Source of the DNA: Comamonadaceae bacterium
GTDB taxonomy: Bacteria; Pseudomonadota; Gammaproteobacteria; Burkholderiales; Burkholderiaceae_C
DNA length: 64,000 nucleotides
Assembly: GCA_947476465.1 (NCBI GenBank)
Contig: CANJQN010000020.1
Span: forward strand, 1-64,000
Direction of reading: 5' to 3'
Shown: positions 19,811-27,721 of the stretch, in pieces
How positions within the stretch are numbered: position 1 is the stretch's first letter
Layout of the letters: each line of letters starts with the position of its first letter
Notes under the pieces: model-generated
Seen by the model: only the letters and a program-made list of their open reading frames with translations
What the model was told of the DNA's origin: nothing
Databases searched by the model: none
Position numbers and translations under genes: made by a program

Positions 19811-19933
19811 TTAGGCGCCGCCCAGGCGGCCCAGCGCGGCGATTCGCCCGTCCTGCACCGCGAGCGAGCCCATGGCCGCCGCCGCCCCCGTGCCATCACA
19901 CAGCAGTGCGTTGTCGATGATGAGGTCGTACAT
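19811..19933 (-). pseudogene. amidohydrolase N-terminal remnant (40 aa)
   Basis: Reverse strand MYDLIIDNALLCDGTGAAAAMGSLAVQDGRIAALGRLGGA* matches the N-terminal beta-sandwich of composite-domain amidohydrolases, then stops. Confidence 0.7.
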
Positions 19934-20024
19934 TCCGATTCCTCTTTCGTTATTCGATCGAAGAGTCCGCCGGCCAGATGTAGCACGACGTCGTCGTCAT
20001 ATCACCGTCGGCCGACCCATCTAT

Positions 20025-20060
20025 GTTATTTGCTACACGACAAGCAAGTGTATATAGTAG
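20025..20060 (+). promoter_or_regulatory. promoter/operator element copy C
   Basis: GTTATTTGCTACACGACAAGCAAGTGTATATAGTAG: TTGCTA-N17-TATAGT. Confidence 0.72.
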
Positions 20061-20085
20061 CAATCATTCACGAAGGAGACAAGGG

Positions 20086-20163
20086 ATGCCGGACCTGACC
20101 CATTGGCTGCGCGCACCGAACCACGAGGCGATGCAGCCGCACGCGGGCGTGGAGTTTCAATGA
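20086..20163 (+). CDS. 25-aa leader ORF translationally coupled to GMC oxidoreductase (ATGA overlap)
   Basis: GAAGGAGACAAGGG-ATG; MPDLTHWLRAPNHEAMQPHAGVEFQ*; stop overlaps ATG of next gene. Confidence 0.45.
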   Translation: MPDLTHWLRAPNHEAMQPHAGVEFQ

Positions 20164-21833
20164 CCCAGGCGCCAGGCTCGCGACCGAACGCCGCCGTCGG
20201 CGACTTCGACTACGTCATCGTCGGCAGCGGCGCCGCCGGCAGCATCCTGGCCAACCGCCTGACGGAGGATGGCACCACGACCGTGTGCCTGCTGGAGGCC
20301 GGGCCGCGCGACACCTCTCTCATGCTGCACGTGCCCGCTGGCTTTACCAAGTTGTTGAGCAACCCTCGCTACACTTGGCAGCTCAGCTCCGAACCCTCAG
20401 ATTCCACGGCGGGGCGCCGCATTCCGATGCCGCAAGGCCGCACGCTTGGCGGCTCGACCGCCATCAACGGGCTGCTGTATACACGCGGGCAGCCGCAGGA
20501 CTTCGACGAGTGGGCGGCGCTGGGCAACAGCGGATGGCGCTACCAGGACGTGCTCCCCTACTTCATGCGCAACGAGTCCTGGCGCGGCCAACCCGCAGGC
20601 CCGCATCGCGGCCGCGACGGGCCGCTGCCCATCACCCCGCTCGATTGGGATCTGCCCCTCAACGAACTCTTCATCGACGGCGCGGCATCCATGGGGTTGC
20701 CGCGCAACCCGGACTACAACGGCGCGGACCAATCGGGCGTGGGGTACTACCAGCGAAACATCCTCGGCCGCTGGCGAATGGGCACCGCGCGCACCTACCT
20801 GCGCCCTGCGCTCGGACGGCGCAACCTCGAAGTCCGCACTGAAGCGCAGGCCACGCGCGTGGTCATCGAAGGTGGCCGCGCGACGGGCGTCGAGTACGTG
20901 AACTCAAGCGATCCCGGTCCCGCGACGTTTGTGCGGGCGCGCCGCGAAGTGCTGGCGTGTTGCGGCGCGCTGAACACACCCAAGCTGCTGATGCTGTCTG
21001 GCATCGGCGCTGCCAGCCGCCTGCAGGAGCTCGGTATCCCCGTAACGTGCGATTCGCCGGGCGTCGGGCGCGGACTGCGTGACCACTTTTCGGCGCGCAT
21101 CGTCGCCACGGTGCAAGGCGCACGCACCATCAACCAGATGGCGCACGGCCCGGCGCTGTGGATGCAGGTGGCGCGCTGGCTCGCAGGCCGCCCGAGCATC
21201 CTCACGCTCAGCCCAGGCGTCGTCCATTTCTTCTGGAACACGAAAACCGGCGCGGGCCGCCCCGACCTGCAGGGGGTCTTCACGCCGGCGGCGCTCAGCG
21301 ACCGGCCGGGCCTGTTCGAAAGCCGCCCGGCGGTCACCTGCGCGGTGTGGCAGCACCGTCCCCACAGCACCGGCACCGTCGACCTGCGCTCGCCCGACCC
21401 GCTCGCCCTGCCCGTGATCCGCCCAAACTACCTGAGCGACGACCGCGACCGCACCGTTCTGGTGGAAGGCTTGCGGCTGGCGCGCCGCCTGCTGAAAAGC
21501 CCGACGTTCGCGCCGCACTTCGTCGAAGAACTTCGCCCCGGGGCCGATGTACAGACCAACGACGAACTGCTGGCTTACGCGCGCGAGTTCGGCGCGTCTT
21601 CGTTCCACTACAACGGCACGGCGCACATGGGGCCGGCCAGCGACCGCGAATCCGTGGTCGACGAAAGCTTGAGGGTGCGGGGTGTGACAGGCCTGCGTGT
21701 GGTGGATGCGTCGGTGATGCCGACCACGCCCTCGGGCAACACCTGCGCGCCCACCATGATGCTCGCGGAGAAGGCTGCCGACCTGGTCCGCGGACGCACG
21801 CCGCTTGCGGCGATGGCACTGGCCGAAGCCTGA
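20160..21833 (+). CDS. GMC-family (choline dehydrogenase-like) FAD oxidoreductase
   Basis: DYVIVGSGAAGSILANRLTEDG; MPQGRTLGGSTAINGLLYTRGQPQDFDEW; VDASVMPTTPSGNTCAPTMMLAEKAAD. Confidence 0.92.
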   Translation: MTQAPGSRPNAAVGDFDYVIVGSGAAGSILANRLTEDGTTTVCLLEAGPRDTSLMLHVPAGFTKLLSNPRYTWQLSSEPSDSTAGRRIPMPQGRTLGGSTAINGLLYTRGQPQDFDEWAALGNSGWRYQDVLPYFMRNESWRGQPAGPHRGRDGPLPITPLDWDLPLNELFIDGAASMGLPRNPDYNGADQSGVGYYQRNILGRWRMGTARTYLRPALGRRNLEVRTEAQATRVVIEGGRATGVEYVNSSDPGPATFVRARREVLACCGALNTPKLLMLSGIGAASRLQELGIPVTCDSPGVGRGLRDHFSARIVATVQGARTINQMAHGPALWMQVARWLAGRPSILTLSPGVVHFFWNTKTGAGRPDLQGVFTPAALSDRPGLFESRPAVTCAVWQHRPHSTGTVDLRSPDPLALPVIRPNYLSDDRDRTVLVEGLRLARRLLKSPTFAPHFVEELRPGADVQTNDELLAYAREFGASSFHYNGTAHMGPASDRESVVDESLRVRGVTGLRVVDASVMPTTPSGNTCAPTMMLAEKAADLVRGRTPLAAMALAEA

Positions 21834-21930
21834 CGACGCGAAAAATGGAAACCTTTTCCATGCTGAACCGAATCGGCGACCTCATCGCCCTACGCGCATA
21901 AAAAAGCGCATCAAACCAGGAGACAAACCT

Positions 21931-22911
21931 ATGACTTCCACCTCACGCCGCGCCCTGCTCGCCACCGCATGCGCAGCCAGTCTCTGCGCCATCGCTACGC
22001 CGGTAGCCGCGCAGGCCTACCCCAACATGCCGATCCGCATCATTGTGCCCGCGGGCACGGGCACCGTCAGCGACATGGTGGCGCGCCTGCTGGCCATTCA
22101 CATGGGCAAGTCCATGGGACAGAACATGGTGGTGGAGAACATTCCGGCCGCAGGCGGCATTACTGGCACCCAACAGCTTGTGCGCGCTCCGAAGGACGGC
22201 TACACCATCGCCGTGTTGAACAACAATCACGTGATCAACCCGAGCGTCTACAAGGATATTCCGTTCGACAGCATCAAGGACATCCAGCCGATCAGCACCA
22301 TTGGCAGCACGCCGCTCGTGCTTGTCACCAATCCGGCTGTGCCCGCCAAGGACCTCAAAGAGCTGCTGGCCCTGGCGCGCAGCAAGTCGGGCGTGATGAC
22401 CTACGGTTCGGCGGGCAATGGCACGGTATTGCACCTCGCGGGTGTTCTGCTCACCAGCGAAGGCCAGGTCGACGTCAAGCACATTCCCTACAAGGCCAGC
22501 GGGCAGATGGTGACCGACGTGCTGAGCGGACAGATCGACATGGTGTTCCTGGGCGTTGCCTCGGCAGCGGCCCAGATCGATGCCGGCAAGCTGCGCGCGA
22601 TCGGCGTGACAACCACAAAGCGCTCTCCCATGCGACCGAACCTGCCCACGCTGGCCGAGCAAGGCCTGCCGAACTACAACTTTGACGGCTGGATGGCTCT
22701 CGCGGGTCCGGCGGGTATGCCACGGCCGATCGTGGACAAGCTCAATGCCGAAGTGAAGGCGGCGCTCGCGACGAGGGAAGTGCAAGAGAGCATGGCCAAG
22801 ATCGCGGTGATGCTGACGACCACCACGCCTGAGGAGGCTACGCAGTTCTTCCAGCGAGAACTTGACAAGCACACGCAACTGGCCAAGCGCGGTGGCGCCA
22901 AGTTGGACTGA
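21931..22911 (+). CDS. Bug-family (TctC-like) substrate-binding protein
   Basis: YPNMPIRIIVPAGTGTVSDMVARLLAIHMGKSMGQNMVVENIPAAGGITGT. Confidence 0.92.
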   Translation: MTSTSRRALLATACAASLCAIATPVAAQAYPNMPIRIIVPAGTGTVSDMVARLLAIHMGKSMGQNMVVENIPAAGGITGTQQLVRAPKDGYTIAVLNNNHVINPSVYKDIPFDSIKDIQPISTIGSTPLVLVTNPAVPAKDLKELLALARSKSGVMTYGSAGNGTVLHLAGVLLTSEGQVDVKHIPYKASGQMVTDVLSGQIDMVFLGVASAAAQIDAGKLRAIGVTTTKRSPMRPNLPTLAEQGLPNYNFDGWMALAGPAGMPRPIVDKLNAEVKAALATREVQESMAKIAVMLTTTTPEEATQFFQRELDKHTQLAKRGGAKLD

Positions 22912-22919
22912 AGGGCGCG

Positions 22920-23834
22920 ATGACCCAGACTCTCGGATTCGTGGGGCTCGGGCAGATGGGCATGCCCATCGCCAGGCGGCTGCTCGCGGCTGGCCATCGG
23001 GTGTTGGCCTTTGACCTGCGAGAGGAAGCACGCGCCCTGCTCGAGGCGGCCGGCGGCGAGTGGGCGGCCAGCCCGCGCGCGATCGCCGACCGCTGCGCCA
23101 TTGTCCTGGTCAGCCTGCCGACGCCGCAGGCCGTGGAGGCGGTCACGTTCGGCCCCGAGGGCCTCGTGCACGGCTGGGAACTGCGGGTCTTCGTCGACCT
23201 GTCGACCACCGGCCCGGCGGCGGCCCAGAAGATCGCCGCCGGCCTGGCCGAACGAGGCGCCGTCGCGATGGACGCGCCCGTGAGCGGCGGCGTGGCCGGC
23301 GCCGAACAAGGCACGCTCGCGGTCATGGTGTCCGGGCCCCGCGAGCGCTTCGTTGAACTGCGGCCGGTATTCGAGTGCTTCGGTGCCAACCTGTTCTATG
23401 TGGGCGAGAGGCCCGGGATGGGACACCTCATGAAGCTGATCAACAACCTGTTGTCCACGACGGCGTTGGCAGCGACCTACGAGGCGCTGAGCGTCGGCGT
23501 CAAGGCGGGCCTGGACCCCAAGACGATGCTCGACGTCCTCGCGGTCAGCTCCGGCACCAACCATGCCATCGAGATCAAGATCCCGAAATACGTCATGAAG
23601 AACATCCCGATCGGGTTCAGCCTGGACCTGAGCTACAAGGATGTGAGCCTCGCGGTCCAAGCTGGCGAGGCGCTCTGCGGCCCCATGCGAATGGGCCGCG
23701 TCACCCAGCAGATCTGGCAGGAGGCCATGCACACGGGTGGCCCCAAGCAGGACTACCTGCAGGTCGTCAAGGTGTTCGAGGACTGGGCCGGCGTGCGCTG
23801 GAGCGGCACGCCCGACGCCAACGGACCGGTTTGA
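22920..23834 (+). CDS. NAD(P)-dependent beta-hydroxyacid dehydrogenase (3-hydroxyisobutyrate dehydrogenase family)
   Basis: TLGFVGLGQMGMPIARRLLAAGH, DAPVSGGVAGAEQGTLAVMVSG. Confidence 0.9.
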   Translation: MTQTLGFVGLGQMGMPIARRLLAAGHRVLAFDLREEARALLEAAGGEWAASPRAIADRCAIVLVSLPTPQAVEAVTFGPEGLVHGWELRVFVDLSTTGPAAAQKIAAGLAERGAVAMDAPVSGGVAGAEQGTLAVMVSGPRERFVELRPVFECFGANLFYVGERPGMGHLMKLINNLLSTTALAATYEALSVGVKAGLDPKTMLDVLAVSSGTNHAIEIKIPKYVMKNIPIGFSLDLSYKDVSLAVQAGEALCGPMRMGRVTQQIWQEAMHTGGPKQDYLQVVKVFEDWAGVRWSGTPDANGPV

Positions 23835-23877
23835 ACGTCAAGGACGCCCTGGCGTACGCGCCGCGGCAGCCGACCAC

Positions 23878-24177
23878 TCAGGCTTCGAAGTCGCAGAGCA
23901 CCCAGTCAACCAGTTCGCGCAACCTCCCCGCGACGGCTTGGTGAACGGGATGTGCCAAATAAGCCTCGAATGCCGCCCGCGAAACGAACGTGGAAACCAG
24001 CGCGAAGTCGTACGAGATCGGCCGGCCCAGAAAGTCCCATCCGTAGTCCCAGCGGACAATCCCATCGATCTGCTCGCGCAGCGCGGCCAGGTCGGCGAGC
24101 ACCTCGCGCAGCCGCGCGTCGTCTCGGGCGACGCCCTGCTTCAGGCGCATCAGGACGATGTGGTGGGTCATGAACAT
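23878..24177 (-). CDS. Dabb (stress-responsive A/B barrel) domain protein
   Basis: MFMTHHIVLMRLKQGVARDDARLREVLADLAALREQIDGI..YDFALVSTFVSRAAFEAYLAHPVHQAV. Confidence 0.85.
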   Translation of the reverse strand: MFMTHHIVLMRLKQGVARDDARLREVLADLAALREQIDGIVRWDYGWDFLGRPISYDFALVSTFVSRAAFEAYLAHPVHQAVAGRLRELVDWVLCDFEA

Positions 24178-24186
24178 GTTCCTTAT

Positions 24187-24222
24187 GTTATTTGCTACCT
24201 AACAAGCAAGTGACTATAGTAC
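24187..24222 (+). promoter_or_regulatory. promoter/operator element copy D
   Basis: GTTATTTGCTACCTAACAAGCAAGTGACTATAGTAC: TTGCTA-N17-TATAGT, inverted repeat TTGCT-N8-AGCAA. Confidence 0.72.
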
Positions 24223-24252
24223 CAGCTATCATTCACCCTGGAGAAACACCGC

Positions 24253-24636
24253 ATGACGTCTGAAACATACGCACTCGGAATGAAGGTCCGCCGCGAGATG
24301 CTCGGTGACGAGTACGTGGACAACGCCATCAACAATGCCGACGCGCTGACCCGCCCGTTCCAGGAGCTCGCGGTCGAGTATTGTTTCGGCAAGATCTGGG
24401 CGCGCGAGCAGCTGCCGCGCAGCACGCGCAGCCTGGTCAACATCGGCATGCTCATCGCACTCAACCGCGAGGTCGAGCTGGAGGTTCACCTCGGGGTGGC
24501 GTTGCGCAACGGCTGCACCAAGGAGGAGATCGCCGAGGTGCTGCTGCAGGCCACCGTCTATTGCGGCATGCCCGCTGGCGGCACCAGCTTTCGAATTGCG
24601 CGCAAGGTGTTTGCGAAGTACCCTGACGCCAAATAA
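24253..24636 (+). CDS. carboxymuconolactone decarboxylase family protein
   Basis: GMKVRREMLGDEYVDNAI..CFGKIWARE..LPRSTRSLVNIGMLIALNR. Confidence 0.88.
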   Translation: MTSETYALGMKVRREMLGDEYVDNAINNADALTRPFQELAVEYCFGKIWAREQLPRSTRSLVNIGMLIALNREVELEVHLGVALRNGCTKEEIAEVLLQATVYCGMPAGGTSFRIARKVFAKYPDAK

Positions 24637-24661
24637 AGGTGCGCGCCCAGCGCAGGAATCA

Positions 24662-25417
24662 ATGAAGCACGTACACGAAGGCTTGTCCTGCACGCTCGAA
24701 GGGCATGTGGCCACCGTGCTGCTGCGGCGGCCGCCGCATAACTATCTCGACGTGGCGCTGGTGCGCGCGCTGGCCGACACCCTGCACGCCCTCGACGACG
24801 ACGCACAATGCCGCGCCGTCGTTCTGGGGGCCGAGGGCAAGTCCTTCAGCGCCGGCGCCGACCTGAGTGACAAGCCCGACCCGTCGGCCCTGTACACGCA
24901 GGCGATGCGCCTGTTTCAAGCACGAAAGCCCATCGTTGCGGCGGTGCACGGCCACGCGATCGGCGCCGGCATGGGCCTGGCGCTGGTCGCCGACTTCCGC
25001 ATCACCTGCCCTACCGCGCGCTTTGCGGTCAACTTCAACCGGCTCGGCTTCCACCCGGGGTTCGGCACCAGCCTGACACTGGTGCGCCTGGTGGGTCAGC
25101 AGCAAGCGGCCCGCCTGTTCTACACCGGCGAGCGGATCGACGGTGCGCGGGCGTTGGCGATCGGGCTTGCTGACGAAGTCGTTGCCGATGGCGACCTCCT
25201 GACGCGGGCCCAGGCTTTCGCTGCCGAGATCGCAGCCTCCGCCCCGCTTGCCGTGCAAAGCACCCGGCAGACCCTGCGGCTGGGTTTGACGGAGCAGCTC
25301 GCGGTGAGCATCGCGCGCGAGTTGAAGATGCAGCAGCCGCAGTTCGAGAGTGCCGATTTCCGCGAAGGCGTCGCTGCGGCGAAAGAGCGGCGCGCGCCAG
25401 TCTTCGTCGGCTCCTGA
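24662..25417 (+). CDS. enoyl-CoA hydratase/isomerase family protein
   Basis: FSAGADLSD, GHAIGAGMGLALVADFRIT crotonase motifs; likely start 24662. Confidence 0.9.
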   Translation: MKHVHEGLSCTLEGHVATVLLRRPPHNYLDVALVRALADTLHALDDDAQCRAVVLGAEGKSFSAGADLSDKPDPSALYTQAMRLFQARKPIVAAVHGHAIGAGMGLALVADFRITCPTARFAVNFNRLGFHPGFGTSLTLVRLVGQQQAARLFYTGERIDGARALAIGLADEVVADGDLLTRAQAFAAEIAASAPLAVQSTRQTLRLGLTEQLAVSIARELKMQQPQFESADFREGVAAAKERRAPVFVGS

Positions 25418-25458
25418 GACACCGTCCACGCCCACAGCGTCCTGTATATCATCGTGCC

Positions 25459-26193
25459 ATGAGCCGGACCGCCCAGAAAAACAAACTCCCCGCAGGTGCC
25501 ACCGCAGCCAAGGGCAAGGCCGCAACGCCGAAACCGCCGGCCAGCCCTCCCCCACCGGTCGGCGACACCACCATCGCAAACCGGCCCACACCCCGGACAC
25601 AGCAGGAACGCCGGGCCGAGGCCGAAGGACGCCTGCTGGCCACGGCCCGGCAGCTGATCGCCCATCGCGGCTGGGCGGGCACCACGCTGGCGGATGTCGG
25701 CGAAGCGGCGGGCTACAGCCGCGGTCTTGCGGGCCACTACTTTGGCAGCAAGGCGGGCCTGCTGCGGGCCATCACCGAGCAGATCAACGACAGCCTGATG
25801 GAGGAGGTCCGCAAGGCCCCCCCGGCCGAGCCGGGGCTGAGCGCGATCGTCGCGTTCGTCGCGGTCTACCTGGGGCGCAAGGACCCCCAGTGGACAAACA
25901 CGCGCTCGCTGCTCAACCTGATGACCCATGCGCTGATCGAAGAATCGGAGCATGCGGACCTGATGGTCAATTTCAACGTGTCGATGTTCAAGTACATCGA
26001 GGAAAACGTACGCATCGGCATCCAGCGCGGTGAGATCAACAAGAGCATCTCGCCACCGGTCGCGGCCGAATTCGTCATCGGCACACTGCGCGGCATGATG
26101 CTCCAGCGGCTTGTCAAGGGTGGCGACGTCCAGGCGACCGCGCTGCGAAAGCATCTCCAGGTCCTCATTGGGCGCGCGTTGCGCGCGGCCTAG
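25459..26193 (+). CDS. TetR/AcrR family transcriptional regulator
   Basis: LLATARQLIAHRGWAGTTLADVGEAAGYSRGLAGHYFGSKAGLL HTH. Confidence 0.9.
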   Translation: MSRTAQKNKLPAGATAAKGKAATPKPPASPPPPVGDTTIANRPTPRTQQERRAEAEGRLLATARQLIAHRGWAGTTLADVGEAAGYSRGLAGHYFGSKAGLLRAITEQINDSLMEEVRKAPPAEPGLSAIVAFVAVYLGRKDPQWTNTRSLLNLMTHALIEESEHADLMVNFNVSMFKYIEENVRIGIQRGEINKSISPPVAAEFVIGTLRGMMLQRLVKGGDVQATALRKHLQVLIGRALRAA

Positions 26194-26253
26194 TGTCCTG
26201 CCCATTCCTGCGCCGAAGAAAGTGACGTCGGTGCGCGCGGCCCCGCAATAACC

Positions 26254-26967
26254 ATGACGCGGCCCGCAACGATCCCGCGTCCATCGCACCGATCCGGCAT
26301 CGCGGCCTGGCTGCATGCCGCCCCGCTGGCGGCAGCGCTGGCGATCGGCGCGGTGCATGGGCCCAGCCGGTCCGACACGCCGCAACTCCCGGCGATCACC
26401 GTGCTTGTGGTCTCGCACGGCTGGCACAGCGGCCTCATCGTGCCCGCCGCCCTGGCCGACGCGCACGGCTGGCCGGTGCGGCGCGAGTTTCCACAGGCGA
26501 AATACTTCGAGGTCGGCTGGGGCGACCGTGCTTTCTACCAGGCCGCTGACCCCAGCTGGTGGCTGGGGTTGCGCGCCTTGCTTTGGCCAAGCCCTGGTGT
26601 GCTGCACATCGTGGCCTTGCACGAACCGCCGGCGGCCGCCTTCCGGGGTGTGCCAATGATCGCTCTGCACATTTCGCACGAGGGTGCACAGCGACTGGGC
26701 GCGTCGATCGCCGCCAGCCATGATCACGGCGCAGACGGCGCGCCTGTCGCGCTCGGGCCGGCTGTCTATGGCCAGGGGCGCTTTTACGCCTCGGTCGACC
26801 GCTTCCACCTGTTGGCCACCTGCAACGTGTGGGTCGCGCGCCGCCTGCGCGACGCCGGTCTCGATCTGCATCCGACGTTTGCGCTGACATCGGCAATGCT
26901 GTTGGGCCAACTGGAGCGGCTTGCAACGACAGTGCCTGCCGCCTCGGCTGCGTCGGCCACGAACTGA
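26254..26967 (+). CDS. DUF2459 (TIGR02117-like) protein
   Basis: ITVLVVSHGWHSGLIVPAALA..EVGWGDRAFYQ. Confidence 0.8.
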   Translation: MTRPATIPRPSHRSGIAAWLHAAPLAAALAIGAVHGPSRSDTPQLPAITVLVVSHGWHSGLIVPAALADAHGWPVRREFPQAKYFEVGWGDRAFYQAADPSWWLGLRALLWPSPGVLHIVALHEPPAAAFRGVPMIALHISHEGAQRLGASIAASHDHGADGAPVALGPAVYGQGRFYASVDRFHLLATCNVWVARRLRDAGLDLHPTFALTSAMLLGQLERLATTVPAASAASATN

Positions 26968-27019
26968 TGCCTTTTCGCGGGATCTCGATCGCCATCTTGC
27001 TCTATCATGATGTATCAAG

Positions 27020-27262
27020 ATGGAGTCAAGCATGGTCAATGCCGCACGCGAAAAGTTTTCGTCTCAAGCCGCACCCGAGGTGCTGGCTGGCTTGCGCCAG
27101 ATTGCGGACGCCCAAGGCCGGCAGTTCCAGTCAGTGCTGGATGAGGCCCTACGCGATTACATAGATCGCCATCAGAAAGAGCGTCCCCGCCGCCATGTGA
27201 TGGCCTCGTTCGCATCGAGTCTCGATGAGTTCGACACCCTTTACCGTGAGCTGGCGAAGTAG
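27020..27262 (+). CDS. putative antitoxin of Fic/Doc-type TA module
   Basis: 80 aa, DNA-binding-like N-terminus, immediately upstream (3 bp) of Doc-like toxin. Confidence 0.7.
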   Translation: MESSMVNAAREKFSSQAAPEVLAGLRQIADAQGRQFQSVLDEALRDYIDRHQKERPRRHVMASFASSLDEFDTLYRELAK

Positions 27263-27265
27263 GTC

Positions 27266-27646
27266 GTGGCGCGCGATTTCCTGTCCGTGGCCGATGTGCT
27301 TGGGATGCACACCGCTTTGATACACCGGTACGGCGGCACCTTGGGTGTGCGCGACCCGGGTGCACTGGAGGCCGCGCTATTTCGCCCGCAAACCGGTTAC
27401 TACAAAGACATCGTCGCAGAGGCGGCGGCGCTCATGGAAAGCTTGGCCATCAACCCCCCCTTCGTGGATGGCGACAAGCGCATCGCCTTCGCTGCGGCTG
27501 ATGTGTTCCTTCGCATCAATGGCTTGCGGCTGCAGGGCCCGGCGCTGCAAATCTACACAGAGATGATCGACATGCTTGAATCCAAGACGTTAGACATCGC
27601 TCACATCGAACCTTGGCTGCGCCGGTTTGTCGTCCCGTCCAAGTGA
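27266..27646 (+). CDS. Fic/Doc (death-on-curing) family putative toxin
   Basis: GTG start; GGTLGVRDPGALEAALFRPQTGYYKD..INPPFVDGDKRIAFAAADVFLRINGLRL resembles Doc. Confidence 0.85.
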   Translation: MARDFLSVADVLGMHTALIHRYGGTLGVRDPGALEAALFRPQTGYYKDIVAEAAALMESLAINPPFVDGDKRIAFAAADVFLRINGLRLQGPALQIYTEMIDMLESKTLDIAHIEPWLRRFVVPSK

Positions 27647-27721
27647 TGAGACGGCGGGTGGCGCAACCCTAGAATGCGCATTGACAAGGCATTCCAGCCG
27701 AACCGCCCACGAGCTTTACCC

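Noticed and set aside
25120-27039. 639-aa minus-strand ORF
   Set aside because: Antisense to ECH, TetR and DUF2459 genes; Arg/Gly-rich translation typical of spurious GC-rich ORFs
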